Source: Purshia tridentata | Taxonomy: Eukaryota > Streptophyta > Magnoliopsida > Rosales > Rosaceae | DNA length: 30,532 nucleotides | Direction: 5' to 3' | NCBI GenBank assembly: GCA_003254885.1 | Contig: QANT01007007.1 | Location: 1 to 30,532, forward strand | Shown: in pieces, positions 1-11,488 of the stretch | How the letters are laid out: each line of letters begins with the position of its first letter | Position numbering within the stretch: position 1 is the first letter of the stretch | Program-made: the position numbers and the translations under genes | The notes under the pieces: model-generated | Database searches by the model: none | The model's input: only the letters and a program-made list of their open reading frames with translations | Told to the model about the DNA's origin: nothing

Positions 1-300
1 CGGAAAATTGCTAGAGGTGGTCGGAAAAAAAGCCGGAAAGTCACCGAAGGGTGGCCGGCGGTGGTTGCCGGCAATTGTGGCCGAAGGTGAGGGAGAGAGA
101 GAGAGAGGGTGGGATGGTAGGATTTCAAATACCTAGTTGGAGAAGGTATTTGAAATTCATGGATTTAGCCCTCTCAAATCCATCTTGGATTTGGGCCAAA
201 TCCAAATACACTCCTTTAAATTATTCCAAATAGGTGGATTTGAATTTGGAGAACACAAATCCAAATCTAAATCCAAATCACCCCCTATCCAAACGGGCCC
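1..300. mobile_element. MITE-like element, right end (left end outside window)
   Basis: The stretch ends in TATCCAAACGGGCCC at 286-300. This is the reverse complement of the GGGCCCGTTTGGAT type of terminus seen on Tourist/PIF-Harbinger-like MITEs in plants. The interior is a chain of inverted repeats built on CCAAATC. There is a perfect 12-bp stem (122-133 with 145-156) and a 9-bp stem (185-193 with 197-205), and many further CCAAATC/GATTTGG copies up to 290. A GA microsatellite lies at about 93-109. No matching left terminus is visible, so the element either begins before the window or is truncated. The superfamily is inferred from terminus style only. No coding potential was recognised. Confidence 0.5.
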
Positions 301-1676
301 TAGTGTCCAAGCTGACAAAATTATTGTATTTGAATGGGGCATGATGATATGGTATTATCGATTTATTTAAATTATTAACTTGTAAAATAATTGTACACGT
401 ATTATAAGGAAATTGGTAATACCACGATATTATGACATGTGGTATTACGGTTGTTACACACAATAATATTTCATCTAAAATAAAAAAAATATTTTTTATA
501 CATCTATTCTTTAATTAAAAAATTAAAAAAATTAATAAATATACACATCTGTTCTATAACTAAAAAACCAACGTACTATAAGTACATAAAACTAAAAGAA
601 CCAACGTCCTACGCAGAAAATTGTATGTATATATGGAATCATGTACTGGGTTAATTAGCAAGAAGCATCGATATATGTATAAGCCATCTCAAACTCACAA
701 GAACTAAATAAAAGATGCAAGAAGACAAATGTTTTTGTGTCATAGTGTAGAAACTAGGAACCATAGTCACGAGATAGATTGACTTTTTTAGGTCAAGTAG
801 TCTGCGGCAGTTGCAAGTAAAGTCACGAGCGTATGAAAAAACTTGTGCTCCAATTGGGGATCAAATATTTATTAGCAATTAATAGTCAGTTTCCAATTGG
901 ATCGATCAATGCATGACAGAGATTAAACACTGCATTATTTTCACATTAACATATATAGAAACCTTTCTCAGACAATATATAATAATATTGCAGTCTTTCA
1001 CAGACAAACTTTTTGTCTTTTTTTAATCACTTTCCCCTAAAGCATTAATTTTACCCCCAAATATAAAATTTCATACTGATATTTGTTAGTTTCTATTGCA
1101 AATCATATATACACGTGTTTTTGTTGAAAATTTGGTTAGGTACTCCCTAATTCATGTGATATTTTGTTAGATAATGTAATTAACGTTGTTATAAAGTCAT
1201 TAGATTCTAAAAACATAGACTATTAGAGAAAGAAGAAACATGGTATAACAAAAGCACCCGCATTACACTGCTATATGTACCAAAAGTGAAAGAGATTCTC
1301 TGGTCCGTGACATCCCACACATATATTCTCAATTTCATGACCCATATTTACTATCATGCTTTGCCATTTTTCTACAATATTGGTTATGGCCGATATACTT
1401 TTTTACTGGCTCTATCCTTATAGCCCAAGTGACCACCCCAGTGCCAACTGCGTGTTACACTGACACACTCATCCACCACTTGCTCTCTCTCTACTCTCTT
1501 TCTAGTATCTAGTATCTATCTCTTTCTCTTCCTCCTTTTTTTCTCATCTTATTTTCTGTTTGGTTAGCTTCAAAGTTATAACAACGAAATCTACGTGGAA
1601 ACTCAATCATGAAAACTCCTCTCACATCACACCATCCTCTAAACGCAACCTAGCTAGCTACCTAGCTTTCTCACTC
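301..1676. other. intergenic, upstream region of the BXL1-like gene
   Basis: This is AT-rich DNA with no gene that I can support. From about 1480 it becomes CT-rich (CTCTCTCT and TTTCTCTT runs at 1483-1530). Such pyrimidine patches are common just upstream of plant transcription starts. No convincing transposon boundary was seen apart from the element ending at 300. Confidence 0.5.
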
Positions 1677-1684
1677 TATATAAA
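1677..1684 (+). promoter_or_regulatory. TATA box of the BXL1-like gene
   Basis: TATATAAA lies 65 bp upstream of the chosen ATG at 1749. This places a likely transcription start near 1705-1715 and gives a leader of about 40 nt. It supports 1749 as the start codon rather than any upstream in-frame codon, because the open frame reaching back to 1560 runs through the TATA box. Confidence 0.6.
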
Positions 1685-1748
1685 CCCATGTACCCAAAAA
1701 ACCAGAGACCAAACCAAACAAAAGAAAACCCTCTATTTCGTTTTCAAC

Positions 1749-4700
1749 ATGACACAAAAAAAAAAGCCCAATAACCATTCTCTTCTACTCTCACTTCTCC
1801 TCGCCCTCCTTCTATGCACCATTGGAGGAGTCCAAGCTCGAGCACCCTTCGCTTGTGACCCTCGGAGCCCGTTGACCAGAGGGCTCAGGTTCTGCAGGGT
1901 GAACGTGCCGATCCACGTGAGGGTGAGGGACCTCATCGGACGGCTGACATTGCAGGAGAAGATCAGGCTGCTTGTGAACAATGCGGGGGCTCTGCCTAGG
2001 CTTGGCATTCAGGGCTACGAATGGTGGTCTGAGGCTCTTCATGGGGTCTCCAATGTGGGCCCCGGTACCAAGTTCGGTGGGGCCTTCCCTGGCGCCACCA
2101 GCTTCCCTCAGGTCATCACCACCGCCGCTTCCTTCAACCAGTCTCTCTGGCAGGAGATCGGACGGGTCAGTATTTTTCTTCATTTTTACTTTGTTTTTCT
2201 GATCAGTCAAATTTAGAATTAGAAATTTAGAACAAAGTTAATTTTTTAAATATATTCACCATCATTTTGGACCTGTGGCGTATTCCCATATCCTAACCAT
2301 GTGACCAATTGTCATATCTGTTATACTTTAGTATTAACTTAATTAATGGTACTGATACAGTAATCATCTGTTTTCGATCAGGTACGTGGAATATTATTTT
2401 GTCTAACACATGAATATCACACCATCACACACAAGCATATATGATTTTATCTAATTAACAAATTTAATTTACAGTCTAAAAATATAGTACGTCTCATGTC
2501 ATAATATGTAGAATAAAACAAGATTTAAAAAGCATGAAAAGGTAAAAGTGCACTTTGCATGGGTACTTAGCATCATATGGGACATGCAATGGAAATTCCG
2601 TGAACTACCTAAATTCAATATATATATATTTTGGTAAGAAAAGGGGACCGAAGAGCCCAAACAAACACACTAGATTACATCTCTGAAATCAACATTCGTT
2701 TCATGATGTTTGGCATAACGGCAATGATAATGACATGATTTATCATAATTGTATACCATTAACAACAAAACCAACGACGAGTTTAAGAGGTAATTATTGT
2801 GATTGTTGTTTCTGAAAATTGTTGTCCGGCCATTAAATGTACACATACACAGTTACACACACACGCATAGAAGATGCTTCAAATTATATATAATTAAATT
2901 AACGACAATTATTACAAACAAAAAAATTATATATAACGACGCTAGTCGCAATTGGCCGAAAGTTGTTAATTAATTATGAGTCATCTCAGCAACTATTACA
3001 TTACAAATTAATTTAATTAGGTAGCCAATCGTACCCCAAAATGACTCTGACATCCATGAGTACACAACACACTGCTGTTTTCACTATGAGTCCAACTTGT
3101 CAAGTTGCAATTACTAATTTGGTGCAAACTTCACTTAATTGGGTCCCATGTGATGTCAATTAAGCCTCTTAAATTGTTATGGGTCTTTATAGTATTATAG
3201 ACTTATAGTGTATAAACACCCAATAATATTACATGTACGAAATATTGGACCACTCTAAATTTTCGTTTTATGGAAAATAGATGTCTCAATAATGGTTTCT
3301 ACTCACTTTCTTTTATTACAAGAGAAAAACAAAAGGTGAAGGAAAATTAAGTTATGAGAATTAATGAACTAGTTTATTAATTACGAAATTTTGAATTGGG
3401 TACTACTGTATGTGGTGTTGTGCAGGTGGTGTCTGATGAAGCAAGAGCAATGTACAATGGAGGCATGGCTGGTTTGACATATTGGAGCCCAAATGTGAAC
3501 ATATTTCGTGACCCAAGATGGGGACGAGGCCAAGAGACTCCTGGTGAAGACCCTGTGTTGGCTGCTATGTATGCTGCTAAATATGTCAAGGGCCTCCAAG
3601 GTGGTGGAGCTAGAAATCGCCTCAAGGTTGCTGCATGCTGCAAACATTACACAGCCTATGATCTTGATAACTGGAATGGCGTCGATCGCTTCCATTTCAA
3701 TGCTCTGGTAACAAAAATTCACTGTCATTGATTTTTTCGATCTTATCATATATCTAAAACCTCGTGTTCACGTAAAACTATTAATTTGACACTACGTACA
3801 CATTCAAACATTGACAATAAATTAACTGTTTATATGTGCAGGTTAGCAAGCAGGATTTGGCAGACACATATGACGTGCCTTTCAAAGCATGTGTGAAGGA
3901 GGGGAATGTTGCTAGTGTTATGTGCTCCTACAATCAGGTCAATGGAAGACCTACTTGTGCTGACCCTGATCTCCTTAAGAACACAATTCGTGGCCAATGG
4001 GGCCTCAATGGGTGAGTCCCATTCGTCCATGTATATCTACGAATATTGGTCACACACTCAAATGTCACTTGAGCTTCTCTGTGTTTTTTTGTCTCTTTCT
4101 AATTAACATTTTGCTTTATGTATGGACCCAAATAGGTACATAGTCTCGGACTGTGACTCAGTGGGTGTTCTATATGATGACCAACATTACACCAAGACAC
4201 CAGAAGAAGCAGCAGCAGACGCAATCAAAGCAGGCCTGGACTTGGACTGTGGGCCATTCCTCGCAATCCATACAGAGGCTGCAGTAAAGAGGGGCCTGGT
4301 TGCTCAGGTTGATGTGGATAATGCCTTAGCTAACACGCTCACGGTTCAGATGAGATTGGGCATGTTTGACGGCGAACCATCAGCCCAACAATTTGGTCAC
4401 CTGGGCCCAAGAGATGTGTGCACTCAAGCCCACAATCAGTTGGCCCTTGAGGCTGCTAGGCAAGGCATTGTTCTGCTTCAAAACCGAGGGCATTCACTGC
4501 CTCTCAACACTAGACGTCACCGTACAGTAGCAGTGATTGGGCCCAATTCTGACGTTACCGTCACAATGATAGGAAATTATGCCGGTAAATAATAATTATC
4601 TTTATTAGAAATTTGGTCTACAATATAATTAAAACCTTAACATATTATTGTAAAGGTGTTGCATGCGGTTACACTACACCCGTCCAAGGAATTGCGAGGT

Positions 4701-5753
4701 ACACAAGGACCATTCTACAGCATGGTTGCCCAGGTGTTGCTTGCGCTAGCAACCAACTATTTGGTGCTGCTGAGGCTGCAGCAAGGCAGGCTGATGCGAC
4801 CGTCTTAGTAATGGGCTTGGACCAGTCCATTGAAGCAGAATTCAGAGACAGGACGAGCCTGCTCTTGCCCGGACACCAGCAAGAGCTCGTGTCCAGAGTG
4901 GCTCGGGCCTCCAGAGGCCCAACCATATTGGTCTTGATGTCTGGTGGCCCAATTGATGTGACATTTGCAAAGAATGACCCACATATTGGGGCCATTATTT
5001 GGGTTGGGTATCCTGGCCAAGCTGGAGGTACTGCCATTGCTGATGTTTTGTTTGGTACTACAAATCCAGGTAATTAGTGCATCTAATTAACCATATTTCT
5101 TTTAATTAATAGTTCGATCTCTTCCAATGTAACCGAAAATTTATTCTTGTACAGGAGGAAAGCTTCCCATGACATGGTACCCCCAGAACTATCTATCCAA
5201 GGTGCCAATGACAAACATGGCCATGAGAGCCAACCCGGCAAGAGGCTACCCGGGTAGAACGTACCGGTTCTACAAAGGTCCGGTGGTTTTTCCCTTTGGG
5301 CTCGGGTTAAGCTACACCACCTTTGCCCACACACCAGCCCAAGTACCCACATTGGTCTCTGTGCCTCTTAGCAGCCTAAGAGCCACCACAAACTCAACCA
5401 TGGTGACCAATGCAGTGAGAGTCAGCCACACCAACTGCGATTCACTTTCAATGGGTGTCCATGTTGATGTGAAAAACACTGGAAAAATGGATGGGACTCA
5501 CACCCTTTTAGTATTCTCAACCCCACCTGCTGGGAAATGGGCCATAAGCAAGCAGTTATTGGGCTTTCACAAAGTCCATATAGTGGCCGGGTCTCAGCAA
5601 CGGGTCAAGATTGATGTTCATGTATGCAAGCACCTTAGTGTAGTTGACCAATTTGGGATTCGAAGAATTCCATTGGGTGAGCATAAGCTTCAAATTGGAG
5701 ACCTCAAGCATCAGATCTCCATTGAAGCCAATTTAGGAGATATTAAATCTTAA
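1749..5753 (+). CDS. BXL1: GH3 beta-D-xylosidase / alpha-L-arabinofuranosidase (BXL1-like)
   Basis: Six exons keep phase: 1749-2165, 3426-3707, 3842-4011, 4136-4584, 4656-5069 and 5155-5753, giving 776 aa. Residues 1-30 form a signal peptide (basic start, leucine-rich core, ending GGVQA), so the enzyme should enter the apoplast. A GH3 N-terminal domain follows. It contains [10 protein letters not shown], the CCKHYTAYD loop (residues 210-218) and [10 protein letters not shown], where Asp295 is the expected nucleophile. A GH3 C-terminal domain follows, with [13 protein letters not shown] holding the likely acid/base Glu499 or Glu501, and then a C-terminal fibronectin-III-like domain. The family removes xylosyl and arabinosyl residues from xylan and from rhamnogalacturonan-I arabinan side chains. 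The sequence aligns closely, as I recall it, with Arabidopsis BXL1 (At5g49360), including length and exon-end residues. No break or missing catalytic residue was seen. Intron 1 is unusually long at 1260 bp. Xylosidase versus arabinofuranosidase preference cannot be read from sequence. Confidence 0.95.
2166..3425 (+). other. intron 1 of the BXL1-like gene (1260 bp)
   Basis: Donor GTCAGT at 2166 and acceptor TGCAG ending at 3425. The intron is AT-rich, with a (TA)n run near 2620 and a short direct repeat (AAATTATATATAA followed by ACGAC) around 2880-2940. I saw no coding remnant and no clear terminal inverted repeats, so I do not call a transposon here. The other introns of this gene are only 71-134 bp. 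Confidence 0.8.
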
Positions 5754-7829
5754 GAACTATTTAAAAAAAACTTTGATAGTCACATAGTATTTACTTCCTT
5801 GTTTTCCTTTTTCATAGGAGAAAAAAAAATGTTCTATGTACTATACAAGTGAAAGAGAGACTATCGATTAATGGATGAACCGTAAGGTTTAATAAATTAT
5901 TATTTTGTATCTTATTAATTTACCATCATTAAGATATTGTGAGTTTATTAATAATATCAATTTTTATCAAATTATCTCATTAATTTGGTGAACAAAATTT
6001 TATTTTTTTTGTTGGTATTTTTAATATAGTATTATTGATAAGTTGATTTAATTATTGCTATCTAAAATGTGTTTGGTGTGATTTGTGATCTAAAATGGTG
6101 GAAGGCTCTCCCACATGCAAGTTTCAAGTTTAATTAGAGGCAAACATGTTGTTATAGATTAGTGGGCAGTGGCTTGAAGTTCAAGGTAGGGTAGCTATAA
6201 TGAAAAAGAAATTAGGTACACGTATCTTTTTCTCTTCCTTTTAAGAAATTAAAGCCATTAGCTTCAACTTCAAACAGTTATGGTAATGTAATAGTTTTCC
6301 TGCCAAAAATTGAGAAAACCGTAAAGTATTGAGGATATTTTGGCTTGCTTAAGTAAATTTATAATGACATTGATAACACAATGCATCAAAACTTTTATGA
6401 AATTTTCAACACACCACCAACTGATGTGGCCAATACACATATATATATATATATTATGTTTGTCATTTATTTTGACAATCATATTGTATTTTTAATACCG
6501 ATTGTATCTTTTAAATTATTGTTTTGGATGTGATTTGTTGGTTACATATGGGAAATTAAAACATGGAAGCACATGTATGAGAGGCTGAGAGCTGCCATAA
6601 ATATACATTATCAAAATGTATATTATATATTTGATATCATTAAAATCACTCCATAAATGAGAGATTCTTTAATGAAATATATATTGTCAAGATTTATACT
6701 TTATAATCTATATACAAAAAAATAATAATAACATTCTCTCCAAGTACCACCAACTACCAACTAATAAAATTTAATAATTGAAACGGTCCATCTTTTAGGT
6801 CCCTTCTCAATAGTTGTCTTTTTAAAAAATCAGTCAAATTGGTAATTATTTAATCATCTAAATTATGCAGACAAACATAATGCATCAGAAAAAATTATAA
6901 AAATGTTGACATTAATAAACTCTCTAAATAATTTTCGATTTGGCTGGTTTTTTATAGGAATAATATTTTAATGATGTCCTAAATATTGACAATTTTGATC
7001 AATGAATTGTAGGTTCGGTTCTTACTTTTTTTAAGTAAAGACATTCCTACTTGAAGCTTTATCTTTTTGTATAACCGCTTTAAAAATAATAAAATATTAG
7101 CTTTAGAATGTAAATATTTGCATTTTTTATATGTTATTGTGAGAAGGAAATTCCAACTTAAAACCTCTAGTATCTCCAACACAATATATATCCCAAGCTG
7201 TGCTTATTTTGTTCCTCAAATGTTATGTTAATTGACTTTGTGAATAATAATTGCCATAAAAGAGAGAAATGGGCAAAACAAAAATGCACAATTTTACGGA
7301 AGAGTGGTTCAATGATTGTCGGTGAGTTAAGTAGATGATTTGAACCATGGTGCAAAAAAAAAAGAAAAACGAGTAGATGATTTGCACGTGTGATAATGCA
7401 CTTTGTGTGTTTGAAATGGACCAATCGATGGTGATATCCCAACAAGCCCAAAACCAACAGTTATCCACCACTTCTAATTAAATCTTTACTTATATTTTAT
7501 ATTTTATGATGGTTAATTACTAAATATTTAATCTCCCTAATAATATTTCTTTTTCTTTATTTTTTTAAAATGTCAAATGAGAGATGAACCTAAAATCTCA
7601 AAGTCCTCCTAACCCCGTTAGAATTTGTTCACTATTCCTGAACCTTACTCTCAACTGCAGGCTGCAGCTATATTACAGGGTTTTATTAAAGAGATATAGC
7701 TTCCAAATTTTATCTACCTACTATATCAAATTAAGTTTTTATTTATCTTTTTGGGGCTTGACCTTTCTCCATCATATACAATAATACATCTTCCTAAACC
7801 AAAATGCTAAAGATTCATTGATTTAGAGA
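5754..7829. other. 3' end of the BXL1-like gene and intergenic DNA
   Basis: A candidate poly(A) signal AATAAA lies at 5891-5896, about 140 nt after the stop codon. The remainder is AT-rich with an (AT)n microsatellite at about 6439-6455 and no supported gene. Short open frames here have no recognisable protein content. GAGTAGATGATTTG-like words recur near 7330 and 7371, but I could not define an element around them. Confidence 0.45.
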
Positions 7830-7837
7830 TATAAATA
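7830..7837 (+). promoter_or_regulatory. TATA box of the endosulfine-like gene
   Basis: TATAAATA lies about 50 bp upstream of a CT-rich leader (CT repeats at 7881-7917). The leader is spliced: donor AAG/GTAATG at 7985/7986 and acceptor TTTTGCAG ending at 8291, ten bases before the ATG at 8302. A start near 7860 would give a first non-coding exon of about 125 nt. Confidence 0.5.
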
Positions 7838-7985
7838 CAAATACATTCTTATCTTACCCTCTCACTCAACCCCCATTCTTCATCTCTTTCTCTCTCTCTC
7901 TCTCTCTTTCTCTCTTTCCCTTTGGGTTCTTTTCACAACTTGTCCTCATTTCTCTGTTGCATCTCTCACTTTGCTCTTCCACAAG

Positions 7986-8291
7986 GTAATGCCAAGATCC
8001 CCTCTATCTTTCTCTAATTGTTTCTTTTACCTTTACTTTACTTTTTCCCCTTTTTGGGATTTATGGCTTGTGGTTGTGAGTGGCCCTTATATACTATGAG
8101 ATTGTTAGGGTATTCCTACACCCATTTCATTTCTGCAATTTGCTGCATTGTTCTTGTTAGCTCTCTCTCTCTCTCCTCCCTACTCTCTATTTTCATGTCC
8201 AAATTGTCATTTTGGTTTTAAATTTTTGTTTTCCTTCTTTGTTTCTTCTAATTCCATGATTGATTAATAGAGTGAATGATCTATTTTGCAG
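7986..8291 (+). other. 5' leader intron of the endosulfine-like gene
   Basis: A GT-AG intron of 306 bp sits wholly in the untranslated leader. It is T-rich with a second CT run at 8161-8175. Leader introns of this kind often raise expression in plant housekeeping genes. The intron is inferred from its strong splice signals and from the ATG lying just after the acceptor. Confidence 0.6.
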
Positions 8292-8301
8292 GAGAGCTAA
8301 G

Positions 8302-10307
8302 ATGGCGGATTGCAACAGAGGCCAAGACTATTTCTCTGCCCAAGAGCATGAGGTATATATTAATCCTCCTATATATTACTCTTATTTTTCCTCTTATTTC
8401 TTGTTTGTTAAAATATTGAGTTTAGAGTTTAGACTAAGGAAAAAAAAAAGGCATTAAGAAAATCACATAGGTTTATTATTAATTTTTTTTAGCTGAAAAA
8501 TCACATAGGATGGATTGTGTAACAGCCAAAGAGTTTAAACTTTAAACATAAAAAAATTTAGTGCATGATGACATAAACTTCACACGTTTCACTTTTGAAA
8601 AATATATCGAGTTTGAATATTTGGTAAAAGAAACAAAACTGACATATCTAACTATTGTTACTACGCTCCACGCATTCCACGTACACTTGCCAGCACCCTA
8701 CTTTGTTTTAATTAAATTCATTTGTTGGCAGATTTTGTATTAATTCTATGTAACACCAAATAATTCTCTTTCTTAGTCAAACAAAAAATAATTATGCTAC
8801 CATTTAATATACCCCAAAGTCGTATACCATATTTCTTACCCTCTTGGGCCCAAAATGCAATTTGGACTTGTGTGGTGGATGCATAATAGGATAGAGAAAT
8901 TGATCAACGGCTAGTAATTTGACACGTCAGAGAATGTGTTTTAGCATCGATGTACTACGACGTCAGTTTTTCCAAAATGTCGGCAGCGGATAGGGTACGG
9001 TAGAGAAGACAAAACTGTAGAGTACCATGCCTCCTCAGCTAGTTGCTCAATCAAGCGGCTGTTATGTGGACTTTTCTGCTTAGCCCAAAATGAGGCCAAT
9101 GGATCTCTCAACAACCAAACTGTGGCCCATGGACTTGTCTGTAAATTTCGTAACAAAAAATTTAGAATGGGCTGAATGGCATGAACATTAGAGTTTCTTT
9201 AGATGGAATGAAATCACAAAAATAAAAATAAAAATTTACCTATTATGGGGATATATATTTGTATTTATATTCTTACCAACCATTATGTGTATATATTTTT
9301 TATATCTATTTCTCTAATCACGTGCCTTTACATGTGTGTACACTCTAAGAAATTCTAAAAAGACCACCCTATTTTATTTTTAAACCACCCATACCATTTT
9401 TGCTTTTAGAAAGAAAAATGCAAAACAACTTTAGGCTGTTAACTACAGAATTTTGCTTTTTCGGTTTAATTAAAGGCATCCACAGCTGCTGAGAAATATG
9501 GAGGACTTGTGCCAAAGAAGAAGCCTTTGATTTCAAAGGTAAATTAGATTATAATTTCAAAAACTTCAATCAGATTTGTGTTGTATTCCAGGAGAATGTA
9601 CTAAACAAAAACTATTAATTTCTTCTGTCTGTGGGTGTAATTAGGACCATGAACGTGCCTTCTTCGATTCAGCAGATTGGGCACTATGCAAGGTATTAAT
9701 CCCTACCCAAAAAAAAAAAAAAAAAAAAACTTTTCTTCTACCACCCTATGGTTTTTTTCTTTGTTTTGTTTTTTGTTTTCTGATAAAACAATTCAATTGA
9801 TGAATGTGGAGCAGCAAGGTGCAGGGGTGAGTCCAAAATCAACAGCAGCAGTGGAGACCTTGCGACCAAAACTACAGGTACAAAATTTTAACTACACCTA
9901 CAAAGTATCAATGTCTATTTAATTAAGTATATAAATTTTTTTTTTTGTTATGGTAATTAAAGTAATTTTGATTTGCATAATGAACTCAATTAATGTGACA
10001 ACTTATAGAGAACGCCACACCAGCAGCTTCCCCCAAGGAGACCCGCTTGTACATCTGATGATGATAGCCTTGTAAGTTTTCCAAATGCAATCATCATGTT
10101 GTATATGTTGTGATATAGATCAAGAAATAAATCTCTTACTAAACCTTTTGACATGCTACGTTGTTAGAGTGCAAATTTAGACATGATTTCACATACTTAA
10201 TTATTCAGATTGATTCGGTTAACATAATATGTCGAATTGTTTGGGAAGATAATGTTTTTTTTATGGTACTAATATTCTTTTGGTTTATGTTGTTGCAGGG
10301 AGCATAG
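8302..10307 (+). CDS. endosulfine/ARPP-19 family protein
   Basis: Six coding exons keep phase: 8302-8352, 9476-9538, 9645-9692, 9815-9877, 10009-10071 and 10299-10307, giving 98 aa. The core (about residues 25-85) carries KYGGLVPKKKPLISKDHERA, then FDSADW (residues 45-50), then LRPKLQRTPHQQ. This is the plant form of the endosulfine domain, as in Arabidopsis proteins annotated as cAMP-regulated phosphoprotein 19-related. In animals and yeast, the Ser of the equivalent FDSGDY motif is phosphorylated by Greatwall kinase and the protein then inhibits PP2A-B55. Ser47 is the equivalent here, and the plant function is inferred. The residue after WAL is Cys53, whereas the plant relatives I recall have Gly. 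The last coding exon holds only two codons plus the stop. The family is well supported by the motif; the final exon is less certain. Confidence 0.88.
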
Positions 10308-11488
10308 ATGCATTAAGAGCTCAAAGTAGATTCATTAAGAACTCAAACTAGTTTGTTGTGTTCAGGGCATTAATGTTCATGACAAAGTTATATATACATC
10401 ATAATTGGTTGAATGTAATAATTGTCAATTAGCTTTTAATAAGAGTACTAGTCTTTCTCTCAAAAAATTTGCTCAGCTCTATTTGGTGGTCAGTTTTGTG
10501 AATCCAACTTGTGCTGAATCCAAATCCAAAAACTATAAGGCAGCACAAACAAAATGCGGATTGCAATATGGGATATGTCACACCAATTGAAATAAGATGA
10601 AAGGATTTTGACATTATAATTTATAATGTTTGGTTGCTTACTTGCTTATGTCATGTTCAAGCAACAAACGTGGTATAAACTTTATACTATAAAGTAAACG
10701 GGTGACAAATTAGGGAATAGGGAGTAAAATCTAATATGTTGGTTATTAATTTAAGTTATTGATTAAGTGAAGTTATATTTAAATTATTTTTTGATTAACA
10801 GTTTAACAACATAACATATAATATATTATATTTGACTAGAAATCGTTGCTCTAAAGTAACTAACTGAGAAATACCATATATGTGTCTAACTACCAGTATA
10901 ATGTAATGCTTCTGTTTATGGTATTGCTTAGGCCACAAATTAAACATTAATGCAACGCCAGCTTAACTTGTGGTGCAAGTAGGAAGCCAAAGCAAAATGA
11001 ACATTTTTAGGTTTGATTTCTAACACTCAAGGACAAAGTCCTCAGCCAGTGCAAGTTGGTGGCTTGCACTCCAACTGCTCTCTCCCTTCTAGTCCTTTGC
11101 ATTCCTCCAAATTTTACTCATCAAGTGGTTTTCCTTTTTCCAATTAAATTCACCAACTTCTACTTTCATTACATTTACCCATCTACGGAAGTTTGTTTTT
11201 TCTGTTTGTTCAAGGTGATTATCAATCCCATCTCTACCAATCTACCATGTTCAATTAGTCAAAGTGTAAGTGAATCACACCGAATGAAAAAAGATGGTTC
11301 ATTTTTAATTTAATTTATTTAAGAAATGTACCTTGGTAGGCCAGGTGGGTCATATGCTTAATTGGGTATTTAACACCTGACATTATATTTTTATGGTTGG
11401 TAATGATACATTGGTATACATAATTTGCTCCAACCTGTACCCAAATTCTCTTCCAAGAGAGTTGCTATAGTTTATAGGAGCTTCTGTC
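10308..11488. other. intergenic, 3' side of the endosulfine-like gene
   Basis: The 3' untranslated region probably continues to about 10450-10600. No gene is supported beyond it. A perfect 8-bp stem with a 7-nt loop (AGTGCAAG / CTTGCACT) occurs at 11048-11070. The region just upstream of 11489 contains no strong TATA box; ATTATATTTTTA near 11382 is the best candidate. Confidence 0.4.

Noticed and set aside
1560..1748. Upstream in-frame extension of the BXL1-like reading frame
   Set aside because: It would run through the TATA box and place 63 extra residues before a clear signal peptide. The ATG at 1749 is better placed.
8941..9156. Minus-strand open frame of 71 codons in intron 2 (counting the leader intron) of the endosulfine-like gene
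   Set aside because: No recognisable domain or gene context; chance open frame within an intron.
9677..9922. Open frame with a lysine run across exons 4-5 of the endosulfine-like gene
   Set aside because: It reads through an intron containing a 20-base A run. The spliced model keeps the family motif and phase.
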